DNA from: Phycisphaera sp.
GTDB taxonomy: Bacteria > Planctomycetota > Phycisphaerae > Phycisphaerales > Phycisphaeraceae
Direction: 5' to 3'
Assembly (NCBI GenBank): GCA_029287335.1
Contig: JARFRI010000011.1
Span: forward strand, 1 to 8,645
DNA: 8,645 bases
In this document: positions 1 to 6,067 of the stretch, piece after piece
How positions within the stretch are numbered: position 1 is the first letter of the stretch
Layout of the letters: each line of letters begins with the position of its first letter
Notes under the pieces: model-generated
Told to the model about the DNA's origin: nothing
Database searches by the model: none
Seen by the model: the letters and a program-made list of their open reading frames with translations, nothing else
Position numbers and translations under genes: made by a program

Positions 1-19
1 AGATGTGTATAAGAGACAG
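1..19 (+). other. Tn5/Nextera mosaic-end adapter remnant (artefact)
   Basis: The first 19 bases read AGATGTGTATAAGAGACAG, which is identical to the 19-bp Tn5 transposase mosaic end used in tagmentation libraries. It sits exactly at the end of the window and is followed directly by GC-rich genomic sequence. This is a library-preparation leftover, not a transposon carried by the organism. Any reading frame that begins inside it is meaningless, and the true contig begins at about base 20. Confidence 0.97.
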
Positions 20-60
20 ACCCACCGCGAATCGGGGGCGGCTTGTTTGTTGTGGTGGGT
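20..60 (-). repeat. 7-bp inverted repeat downstream of the sulfatase
   Basis: ACCCACC at 20-26 is mirrored by GGTGGGT at 54-60 with a 27-base loop that is itself GC-rich. It lies about 75 bases after the sulfatase stop on the minus strand, so it could be part of a 3' hairpin. The adapter truncates the sequence right after the left arm, so a T-tract cannot be looked for. The rest of 61-134 shows nothing I can name. Confidence 0.2.
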
Positions 61-134
61 ATCGTTTCACTCCACCGCACCCTACGTCGGCACCCGCGCC
101 GCCGGAATGGTCGTAGAGGTTGACTCGGCCTTTG

Positions 135-1640
135 TTAGCCGGCGGGCTTGCCGTGGTAGGTCTGCCAGAACGACTCGCCCATCTTGGTGGTGTACTCGCT
201 GGGCGTCTTGCCGTCGTTATAGCGGATGGATGCGCCCTTCAACATCTCGCGCATCGCGACGACGCGGTCCGCGTGCTTGGGGTCTGTGGCCAGGTTCTTC
301 AATTCGTATGGGTCGTTTCTGAGATCGAAAAGTTGTGTTTGTCGATTGCCATCAACGCAGTACTCGATCAGTTTGTAACCGCTGCTGAGTTGGATCGCGC
401 GTTGCCAGGACATAAACGCGAAGTACAGGAACGGTTGGTGGTTCGCTGTGTGATCAGCGATGGTGGGGTTGAGGCTCTTGAACTCGACGGTGTCGGGGGT
501 TTTCAGGTCCGCACGTTCGATCAGGGTGGGGATCAGGTCGTAGATGTAGGCAAACTGCTCGCGGCGTTCGCCCTTGGGGATACCCGGCCCCGCGAGGATG
601 AGCGGGACGTGGACGGAGTGGTCGTAGACGTTTTGCTTGCCCATCAGGCCGTGGGAGCCGAGCGCCAGGCCGTTGTCGGCGGTGTAGACGATGATCGTGT
701 TGCCCCATTCGCCGCTGGCCTTGAGGGCCTCGATGACCCGGCCGATCTGCGCATCGGTGTGCTCCATCGTGGCGTAGAAGTCGGCGAGGTGTTTTTTGAT
801 TTCTTTTTCGGTGCGCGGGAAACCGGCGAGTTTCTCGTCGCGGATCGTGAGCATGCCGTTGTCGAAGGGGTGCTCGGGCATGAAGGCCGGGGGCAGGGGG
901 ATGCCCTCGGCTTTGTACTTGGCGTGATACTCGGGCGGTGCTTGCCGCGGGTCGTGCGGGGTCTGGAAGGAGACGTACATGAAGAACGGCGGGTCGTCGT
1001 CGGCGCGTTTCTCAAGAAAGTTGATTGCGGCGTCGGCGTAGATCTCGGCGGAGTGCTTGTCTTTGTGGGTGACCGGTTTCTTGCCCTTGAACGTGCCGTC
1101 GGCGGGGTAGTCGTACAGCGGCATGTTGTACTGGCTGCGTGTCATGCCACGGAAGAGGAGTTTGTCGCCGGCGGAGAAGGACCGTAGGAAGTGGCCGGCC
1201 TTGCCCGGCTCGTTCTTGCCGGTGGCCCAGGTGGTGTAGCCGGCCTCTTTGAAAACCTGCGGGAAGGTCTTGGTGTCTTGGCCGATCTCGAAGCCCCACT
1301 TGCCCTGGTTGTCCAAGTTCCAGAGCGTCTTGCCGGAGAAGAGCATCGCGCGCGACGGCGAGCAGACGGCGGGGGAGGTGCCGCCCATGATGTACGCGTT
1401 ATCGAAGACGAGGCCGCGCTGGGCGAGGGCATCGATGGATGGGGTCGCGACGATCTCGTTGCCCGTGCACCCGAGCGTGTTGTACGGCTGGTCGTCGGCG
1501 AAGAAGAAGAGGATGTTGGGATTGTCCAGGGGCGCGTCGAGGGGGCGTTCGTCGGCGTGGAGGGCGTTAGCAGCGGTGAGCAGCAGAAGCACCGCGGTTA
1601 CGAATCGGGCAAGACGATAGGTGGTGTTTGCACATGTCAT
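135..1640 (-). CDS. Exported type I (formylglycine) sulfatase, choline/aryl-sulfatase-like
   Basis: This gene encodes a 501-residue hydrolase of sulfate esters in the alkaline-phosphatase superfamily. The N-terminus has a signal peptide (basic start, then a run of Ala/Val/Leu at 15-24, with likely cleavage after ANA or LHA at about 26-29), so it acts outside the cytoplasm. The metal-binding pair is D49-D50. The CSPSR motif carries C93, the residue converted to formylglycine by the maturation enzyme. Further active-site residues are K142, H229-D230, D322-N323 (metal site) and K335. The position after K142 that is usually W-H (GKWH) reads N-E here, which is unusual. The frame is open back to 1850, but the region before 1640 lacks protein-like sequence. 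The ATG at 1640 directly precedes the signal peptide and has a -10-like hexamer 7 bases upstream. The natural substrate, possibly an algal sulfated polysaccharide, is inferred only. Confidence 0.93.
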   Translation of the reverse strand: MTCANTTYRLARFVTAVLLLLTAANALHADERPLDAPLDNPNILFFFADDQPYNTLGCTGNEIVATPSIDALAQRGLVFDNAYIMGGTSPAVCSPSRAMLFSGKTLWNLDNQGKWGFEIGQDTKTFPQVFKEAGYTTWATGKNEPGKAGHFLRSFSAGDKLLFRGMTRSQYNMPLYDYPADGTFKGKKPVTHKDKHSAEIYADAAINFLEKRADDDPPFFMYVSFQTPHDPRQAPPEYHAKYKAEGIPLPPAFMPEHPFDNGMLTIRDEKLAGFPRTEKEIKKHLADFYATMEHTDAQIGRVIEALKASGEWGNTIIVYTADNGLALGSHGLMGKQNVYDHSVHVPLILAGPGIPKGERREQFAYIYDLIPTLIERADLKTPDTVEFKSLNPTIADHTANHQPFLYFAFMSWQRAIQLSSGYKLIEYCVDGNRQTQLFDLRNDPYELKNLATDPKHADRVVAMREMLKGASIRYNDGKTPSEYTTKMGESFWQTYHGKPAG

Positions 1641-1647
1641 GCAGAGA

Positions 1648-1653
1648 ATTGTA
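1648..1653 (-). promoter_or_regulatory. -10-like TACAAT 7 bases before the sulfatase ATG
   Basis: On the minus strand TACAAT (5 of 6 matches to TATAAT) is followed by exactly 7 bases and then the sulfatase ATG. Transcription would begin at or next to the A of the start codon, giving a leaderless mRNA. No purine-rich ribosome site is present. No good -35 box is visible at the usual distance. Confidence 0.45.
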
Positions 1654-1763
1654 CGGCTTGAGATGCAGAAAGCGGCGGGTTGCTTGCGTGGGTTGCGGGG
1701 GTGCGACGATGCACGGGATGTGCGCGCGGGGATGCGGGTTGGCGTTAGATTGATGAGGCTGCG

Positions 1764-1793
1764 ATTACATTGTCTTAATGAGGCGGAGGTCAA
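1764..1793 (-). promoter_or_regulatory. Candidate sigma-70-type promoter in the rpoN-sulfatase gap
   Basis: On the minus strand TTGACC (1793-1788, 5/6 to TTGACA) and TGTAAT (1769-1764, 5/6 to TATAAT) are separated by 18 bases. It would start a transcript near 1757 with a leader of about 117 bases before the sulfatase ATG. It competes as an explanation with the proximal TACAAT. The 289-bp gap between the genes otherwise holds no recognised gene. Confidence 0.4.
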
Positions 1794-1889
1794 GTCATAC
1801 CCCAACGCGCGGCCTTGTCGGGCAAACGATGGGTTAAAGATGGTGCCCAACCGGCTAAAGAGAGACGATGATTGTGAGTTGTGTGTTAA

Positions 1890-1903
1890 GATTTAGTTAA
1901 ATC
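1890..1903. repeat. AT-rich dyad just downstream of rpoN
   Basis: GATTTA (1890-1895) and TAAATC (1898-1903) form a perfect 6-bp inverted repeat around a 2-base centre, 26 bases after the rpoN stop. It is too AT-rich and lacks the GC stem plus T-tract of an intrinsic terminator. A protein-binding site is possible but unproven. Confidence 0.25.
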
Positions 1904-1929
1904 GGCCCTGGCGAGCTCAGAATGGGGGG

Positions 1930-3462
1930 TCAGTATTCGCGGCGCTGGCGGGCGGGGGCGATGTTCATGACTTTGCGGTACTTGGCGACGGTGCGGCGGG
2001 CGATGTCGATGCCTTGGTCCTTCATGGCGGTGACCAGTTCGTCGTCGGTGAGGGGTTTTTTCTTGTCCTCGGCGTCGATGACTTCTTTGAGTTTTGCTTG
2101 GACGGCACCCCAGGCCATGGATTCGCCGTCGGAGGACTCGGTGCCACCGGAGAAGAACATGCGGAGGGGGAGGATGCCGCGGGGGGTCTGGAGGTATTTC
2201 TCGCTGACGGCCCGGGAGACGGTGGCGACATGGATGCCGAGCTGGTCGGCGACGGTGGTCATGGGCAGGGGGCGGAGGGCCTGGGTGCCCTGGTCGAAGT
2301 AGTCGCGCTGGGCCTGGACGACGACGCCGATGACGCGGAGGAGGGTGGTGTTGCGTTGGTTGATCGCGTCGATGAGCCAGCGGGCAGAGGAGAGGTTTTT
2401 GCTGACGATGTCGCGGGTTTTTTTGTCGGCGTCTTTGTCTTTGGCCAGATCCTGGTAGTCGCGGGAGATGGTGAGCGCGGGGAGTCGGCCGTTGGTGAGG
2501 GTGGCGGTGTAGGCGTCGATTTCCTCGTCGTATTCGATGGTTGCATCGGGGGTGATGGTGCGGATTTCTTCGGTGGCGAGGAGTCGGCCGGGGTGGGGGT
2601 GGAACTGGCGGAGCTTGAGGATGCCCTGCTGGAGTTCTTCGATGGTGTGGTCGGTGGCCTTGGCGATCTTGGGGTAGCGATTGGCCTCGATGTCCTTGAG
2701 GTAGTGGTCCACGAGTAGTCGGGGCAGTTCGAGGTCGGTGTCGGGGTCTTCGGACAGTTTGGCATCGATTTGCAGGAGCAGGCACTCGCGGAAGTCGCGT
2801 GCGGCCAGGCCCGGCGGGTCGAGGGTTTCTTGAAGGAGGTTGGTGGTGGCGTGAATCAACTCGGCGGTGGCACCGGGCGGGGCATCGGGCAGAAGTTCAT
2901 CCATGGGAGCACGGATGTAGCCGTCGGCGTCGACGAACCCGATGAGGTATTCGCCTAGTGGGATGAGGTCGGCGGGGATCTCGGCGAGGTGCCATTGGTC
3001 TAAGAGTTGGTCGTAGAGGGAGGCCCCGCGTGCGGCGGCGTTGGCCATGGCGTCCATCTTGCCGTCGCGGTCGCCTGCGGAGGAGGAGACTTGTCGGCGG
3101 GAGAAGTCCGAGCCTGCCTCGGAGGCGTTGGCATCCCAGGATTCGCCAAGCTGCTCGGACATATTGGAGAGGCGTTCAAAGTCGTCGGCGGCTTCGTTTT
3201 GGCTGCCGGCCTTGTCATCGACGACCATCTCGCGCTCGCCCTCGTTGTCGTCGCGGTCGGCCTGGACCTGCTCGGCCTGGAGGGTGTCGGCATCGTCGTT
3301 GGCCTGGGCTAGTTCGAGGGTGGGGTTGGACGCGAGTTCCTGCTCGATGCGTTCTTCCAGGGCCGGGGTGGGCATCTGGAGGATCTCCATCGACTGGATC
3401 ATGCGCGGGTCCAGCTTCATCCGCTGGTCCATACGCATCTGTTGTCCGGTGTCGAATCTCAT
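1930..3462 (-). CDS. rpoN: RNA polymerase sigma-54 factor
   Basis: This is a 510-residue sigma-54, the alternative sigma factor that directs RNA polymerase to -24/-12 promoters and needs an AAA+ activator to melt DNA. Region I (about residues 1-50) is Gln/Met/Leu-rich with the family pattern of leucine and methionine repeats ending near NPTLEL. Region II (about 52-135) is unusually long and acidic. The core-binding domain covers about 145-350. The helix-turn-helix lies near 401-437 (VADQLGIHVATVSRAVSEKY). The diagnostic RpoN box is ARRTVAKYRK at 488-497, which reads the -24 element. The length is slightly above the usual 430-500 because of the acidic linker. The start is the ATG at 3462, since region I begins immediately. 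The Shine-Dalgarno sequence is poor. recR lies 169 bp upstream on the same strand. No sigma-54 activator gene is in this window, so the regulon cannot be read from context. Confidence 0.97.
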   Translation of the reverse strand: MRFDTGQQMRMDQRMKLDPRMIQSMEILQMPTPALEERIEQELASNPTLELAQANDDADTLQAEQVQADRDDNEGEREMVVDDKAGSQNEAADDFERLSNMSEQLGESWDANASEAGSDFSRRQVSSSAGDRDGKMDAMANAAARGASLYDQLLDQWHLAEIPADLIPLGEYLIGFVDADGYIRAPMDELLPDAPPGATAELIHATTNLLQETLDPPGLAARDFRECLLLQIDAKLSEDPDTDLELPRLLVDHYLKDIEANRYPKIAKATDHTIEELQQGILKLRQFHPHPGRLLATEEIRTITPDATIEYDEEIDAYTATLTNGRLPALTISRDYQDLAKDKDADKKTRDIVSKNLSSARWLIDAINQRNTTLLRVIGVVVQAQRDYFDQGTQALRPLPMTTVADQLGIHVATVSRAVSEKYLQTPRGILPLRMFFSGGTESSDGESMAWGAVQAKLKEVIDAEDKKKPLTDDELVTAMKDQGIDIARRTVAKYRKVMNIAPARQRREY

Positions 3463-3504
3463 GCGTCCGTGCTTTCAGGTGGCGGGTTGCCTCGTGGCCC
3501 GCGG

Positions 3505-3520
3505 TTTGCATTGCTGCAAA
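3505..3520. repeat. Inverted repeat TTTGCA-N4-TGCAAA in the rpoN leader
   Basis: Six-base arms TTTGCA (3505-3510) and TGCAAA (3515-3520) surround TTGC. The element lies 43-58 bases before the rpoN start and immediately downstream of a candidate extended -10. The position suits a repressor operator or a weak leader hairpin. No known regulator is matched. Confidence 0.3.
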
Positions 3521-3521
3521 G

Positions 3522-3530
3522 ATGATACCA
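3522..3530 (-). promoter_or_regulatory. Candidate extended -10 for rpoN
   Basis: On the minus strand TG-G-TATCAT is an extended -10 (TGn plus a 5/6 hexamer). The start site would be near 3515, giving a leader of about 50 bases before the rpoN ATG. No convincing -35 is present, which is tolerated for extended -10 promoters. This would give rpoN its own promoter separate from recR. The rest of the 169-bp recR-rpoN gap shows no clear terminator and no other gene. Confidence 0.35.
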
Positions 3531-3631
3531 CTAGTGGGAGTTGGGTATAGATGATCGCGGTGCGATGCGTGGGCGATTGGGGGTGCTGTGGGTCGCCCGG
3601 CCGCCGAAGTGACCTGGGCCGATTGATGGTC

Positions 3632-4243
3632 TTAGCTGGCGGATTGCGTCCGGGCTTGGATCGCGTCGCTGAGGACGGCTTTGGAGACGGTTTGCAGGCT
3701 TGAGCCGACGGGCATGCCGCGGGCCAGGCGGGTGACCTTGACGCCGAGTTGGGTCAGTGACTCGGCGAGGTAGAGGGCGGTGCCGTCGCCTTCAAGGGTG
3801 GGGTTGGTGCCGAGGATGACTTCGGTGATGGCGTCATCGCCTTTGGCGGACTTCACGCGGTCGAGTAGGCCCGCAATGTTGAGTTCGCCTGCGCCGATGG
3901 CTTCCATGGGGGACAGCCGACCCATCAAGACGTGGTATCGGCCGCGATACGCCCCGGCCTGCTCGATCGCGACAACATCGCTGGGCTGTTCAACGACCAG
4001 CAGCGTCCAAGTGTCGCGTTTGGGGTCGGCACAGATCGGGCAGGGGTCCGACTCGGTCACGTGCCCGCAGGTATCGCAGACCTTGAGGTTGGTGCGGAAG
4101 CGGGTCAGGGCGTTGGCGAGGTGGACCGAACTTTCCGCGGACTGACGCAACAAGTGGAACGCGATACGCTCGGCAGAGCGTCGACCGATGCCGGGCAGCT
4201 TTTCGAGTTCGTCAAGCAAATTGTCGTAGGCGGATTCAGCCAT
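3632..4243 (-). CDS. recR: Recombination mediator protein RecR
   Basis: This 203-residue RecR works with RecF/RecO to load RecA on SSB-coated single-stranded DNA during gap repair. A helix-hairpin-helix lies at about 16-32 (LPGIGRRSAERIAFHLL). A four-cysteine zinc finger uses C56, C59, C68 and C71. The Toprim domain begins near 83 (VVEQPSDVVAIE) and includes the conserved EVILGTNPTLEGDGTA at about 141-156. The C-terminal ARGMPVGSSL segment at 175-184 is typical. Length fits the family (about 195-205). The frame extends to an ATG at 4294, but the ATG at 4243 gives the canonical N-terminus and avoids overlapping the divergent ferredoxin-like gene. No Shine-Dalgarno sequence is present; a TACAAT hexamer ends 6 bases before the ATG. 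dnaX and ybaB, frequent recR neighbours in other bacteria, are not adjacent here. Confidence 0.97.
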   Translation of the reverse strand: MAESAYDNLLDELEKLPGIGRRSAERIAFHLLRQSAESSVHLANALTRFRTNLKVCDTCGHVTESDPCPICADPKRDTWTLLVVEQPSDVVAIEQAGAYRGRYHVLMGRLSPMEAIGAGELNIAGLLDRVKSAKGDDAITEVILGTNPTLEGDGTALYLAESLTQLGVKVTRLARGMPVGSSLQTVSKAVLSDAIQARTQSAS

Positions 4244-4251
4244 GCTAGGAT
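4243..4251 (+). promoter_or_regulatory. Extended -10 7 bases before the BFD-like gene ATG
   Basis: TG-C-TAGGAT (hexamer 4246-4251) is followed by 7 bases and the ATG at 4259, so the predicted start is at the initiation codon. It overlaps the opposite-strand recR -10 and the first base pair of the recR start codon. TTGTCG at 4221-4226 is a possible -35, at a long 19-base spacing. There is no Shine-Dalgarno sequence. Confidence 0.4.
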
Positions 4252-4255
4252 TGTA
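4250..4255 (-). promoter_or_regulatory. -10-like TACAAT 6 bases before the recR ATG
   Basis: On the minus strand TACAAT (5/6 to TATAAT) is followed by 6 bases and the recR ATG at 4243. This predicts a leaderless recR transcript. Two bases are shared with the -10 of the divergent gene, so the two promoters cannot be occupied at the same time. Confidence 0.45.
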
Positions 4256-4258
4256 GCT

Positions 4259-4522
4259 ATGAACCCCGATGACCACGTTTGTCTTTGTTTCCACGTCAGC
4301 CAGCGGAAGATCGTGAACTATTGCAAACGCGAGAAGCCGCCGGTGGCGAGCCTGATTAGTGAATGTTTAAGTGCGGGGACGGGTTGCGGCTGGTGCGTGC
4401 CGTTCCTGAAGTCGCTGCACAAACAGGCGATGGATGGCGTTGAAAATCCGGACCTCCCGCACAGCCCCGAGGAGTACGCCAAGCGTCGTGCGTCGTTTCG
4501 CGAGACGGGCGAGCGGGATTGA
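4259..4522 (+). CDS. BFD-like [2Fe-2S]-binding protein
   Basis: This is an 87-residue cytoplasmic protein with the cysteine pattern of the bacterioferritin-associated-ferredoxin [2Fe-2S] domain: C8-x-C10 near the N-terminus and C43-x2-C46 (CGWC followed by Pro), about 32 residues apart. Family members carry electrons, for example to mobilise iron from bacterioferritin, or serve as a module in larger redox enzymes. No bacterioferritin or partner enzyme is adjacent, so the partner is unknown. C22 and C36 are additional cysteines outside the ligand set. The tail after about 60 is charged and shows no known motif. The ATG at 4259 gives a canonical short N-terminus; the frame is open further upstream but there it only reads antisense to recR. 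The gene diverges from recR with 15 bp between start codons and converges on the CPBP protease gene, leaving 21 bp between their ends. Confidence 0.88.
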   Translation: MNPDDHVCLCFHVSQRKIVNYCKREKPPVASLISECLSAGTGCGWCVPFLKSLHKQAMDGVENPDLPHSPEEYAKRRASFRETGERD

Positions 4523-4543
4523 GCACGCGCGTCAGCGATACGA

Positions 4544-6037
4544 TCACAGATACATCAGCATAATGGTGAAAGTGATGATCGTACCGTTGTGCAAAGCATG
4601 CGCGGACATCGGGGCGACGAGGGAGCCGCGCCATTGTCGCAGGCCGGCGAGGACGAAGGCGATTGACATCAGGATGGGGATGCCCACGATGCCTTGTGGG
4701 TGGATGGCGGCGAAGATGAAGGAAGTCACAAGGGTCGCGACGAGCCAAGTGACCCATCCGGGGAGCTTACGCAGGTGTCGGTAGAACGCGGCGCGGAAGA
4801 CGAGTTCTTCGACAATGGGTGCCCAGACAACGGTGGCGAGGACCAGGACGATGATCTGATAGGTGCCGCCGGTGATAATCTCTCTGCCGGCGGGGTGCTC
4901 GCTGTCCATGCCGGTGAGGTACGCGACGGCGATGGTGATCAGTCCGCCGACGAAGATGATCGGCAGGCCCGCGAGGTAGCCGAGCACACCCGCGCCGATC
5001 TCGCGGTGCAGTCCCTTGGGTGCGGTTAGGCCCATCTCTTTCCGGTACTGGCTAGTGCGGACGCCGCACAGCATCGGCCAAAACACCGGCAGCACCATCA
5101 GCCCCAGCATCGGCAGCATCAGATCAAATCCAACCCTCGGCGATACCCACACCGCGAGTAGCTGCAGCGCGACGAACACGACGAGGAAGATGGCCACCAG
5201 TTCGAGGTAGGCCGAGCTGTGAGAGATCGCACCGGGATCAAACTTGGCTCGGAGCTTGCCCATCGCTGCGAAGATGATGGCGGTGATGAACAGGCCGAAG
5301 CCGAGCAGGAACGCAAGGATGACAAGCCCCACAAACGCGAAGATCAAAAAGACGGTGCGGGTGGCGGCGGATCGGGGGGCCTGATGCAGGGCATCGTTGG
5401 TGGGCAGGTTGTAGCCAGCGGCGAGTTCGCCAAACCAGCCGTGGCGTTGGATGAGGTCTTGTGTTTCTTGTGCGGTGGGCACGTAGGCTTCATCGCTATA
5501 GATCCGCGTCAGCAGGTCGTGGTCGGCTAGGAAGTCGCCGGCTGGTTCGAGCCCGTTTGACAGGTTTTTGTCTGAGAGTTGTTCGAGCCTTTCCAAGGCA
5601 TCGTCCGCGCCGTTGAGTTCCCCGGCAACCACCGCGACACGCATCCGGTCAGTCGTACTGAAAGGCGACATCGCGGTTTGATTGTCGAGGCTAAATAGCA
5701 TCCCGGTATCGTCTTGGCCAAGTACCCGTTCAAAGCCCACGGCGATTCGGCCGAAAAGCACCGTATCCAGGCCCGGGCTCGCGTCGGTCGGTGGCGGCGG
5801 GGGCATCTTGCTGGCCCAAGCTTGCATGGCCATGATCGCGACGGTGCAGAGGATGATCAGGGTCCATGCGATTGCCACGCGCACAGGTCGGCGTCGCAGA
5901 GGCGTTGGGGGCGGCTCGGTGTGGGGCGAGAATGCCACGGCTTGGGACCCGATCTCGGGCTCGGTGCTCGGGGTGGACGCCGGCGTCTGCCACGGGTCGG
6001 GTTGGTCGTGTGTTTCCAAGATCGCATGATAAGCCAT
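4544..6037 (-). CDS. CPBP-family (CAAX-type) intramembrane metalloprotease with an extra N-terminal domain
   Basis: This 497-residue polytopic membrane protein carries the three CPBP (Abi/CAAX) motifs in its C-terminal third. They are EExxxR as E410-E411 to R415, FxxxH ending at H446, and HxxxN as H480 to N484. Together they form the zinc-type active site in the membrane. Hydrophobic segments lie near 53-73, 228-258, 277-297, 305-325, 350-374, 393-408, 430-446, 450-466 and 474-493. A Pro-rich cytoplasmic-looking stretch (about 12-50) precedes the first segment. A soluble region of about 150 residues (about 75-225) between the first two segments has no domain I recognise and makes the protein longer than the usual 200-300 residues. 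Bacterial relatives act in bacteriocin immunity or protein processing, but the substrate here is unknown. The ATG at 6037 is preceded by AAGGG as a weak, close Shine-Dalgarno sequence. The gene diverges from purQ across 30 bp. Confidence 0.9.
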   Translation of the reverse strand: MAYHAILETHDQPDPWQTPASTPSTEPEIGSQAVAFSPHTEPPPTPLRRRPVRVAIAWTLIILCTVAIMAMQAWASKMPPPPPTDASPGLDTVLFGRIAVGFERVLGQDDTGMLFSLDNQTAMSPFSTTDRMRVAVVAGELNGADDALERLEQLSDKNLSNGLEPAGDFLADHDLLTRIYSDEAYVPTAQETQDLIQRHGWFGELAAGYNLPTNDALHQAPRSAATRTVFLIFAFVGLVILAFLLGFGLFITAIIFAAMGKLRAKFDPGAISHSSAYLELVAIFLVVFVALQLLAVWVSPRVGFDLMLPMLGLMVLPVFWPMLCGVRTSQYRKEMGLTAPKGLHREIGAGVLGYLAGLPIIFVGGLITIAVAYLTGMDSEHPAGREIITGGTYQIIVLVLATVVWAPIVEELVFRAAFYRHLRKLPGWVTWLVATLVTSFIFAAIHPQGIVGIPILMSIAFVLAGLRQWRGSLVAPMSAHALHNGTIITFTIMLMYL

Positions 6038-6051
6038 CGCCCTTGCTGCGA

Positions 6052-6060
6052 TGTTATGAT
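6052..6060 (+). promoter_or_regulatory. Extended -10 7 bases before the purQ ATG
   Basis: TG-T-TATGAT (hexamer 6055-6060, 5/6 to TATAAT) is followed by exactly 7 bases and the ATG at 6068. A start at the initiation codon is predicted, and no Shine-Dalgarno sequence precedes it. On the opposite strand TAACAT (6056-6051) is a weaker -10 for the CPBP gene, sharing two bases. The 30-bp divergent gap therefore appears to hold both promoters. Confidence 0.5.
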
Positions 6061-6067
6061 TTCACAG

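Noticed and set aside
120..1187. Long plus-strand open frame (355 codons) opposite the sulfatase
   Set aside because: It is an antisense shadow of a GC-rich gene. The sulfatase on the minus strand has all catalytic motifs, while this frame gives Val/Gly/Asp-rich low-complexity protein.
1641..1850. N-terminal extension of the sulfatase to the ATG at 1850
   Set aside because: It would place about 70 non-conserved residues before a clear signal peptide, which must be N-terminal to work.
1886..2785. Minus-strand frame of 299 codons within rpoN
   Set aside because: It encodes Pro/Arg/His-rich low-complexity sequence in a different frame of the rpoN gene, a common high-GC artefact.
3583..3631. 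Possible terminator between recR and rpoN from GGCC-rich short repeats
   Set aside because: The arms are only 4-5 bp with long loops and no T-tract on the minus strand, so it is not supportable as an intrinsic terminator.
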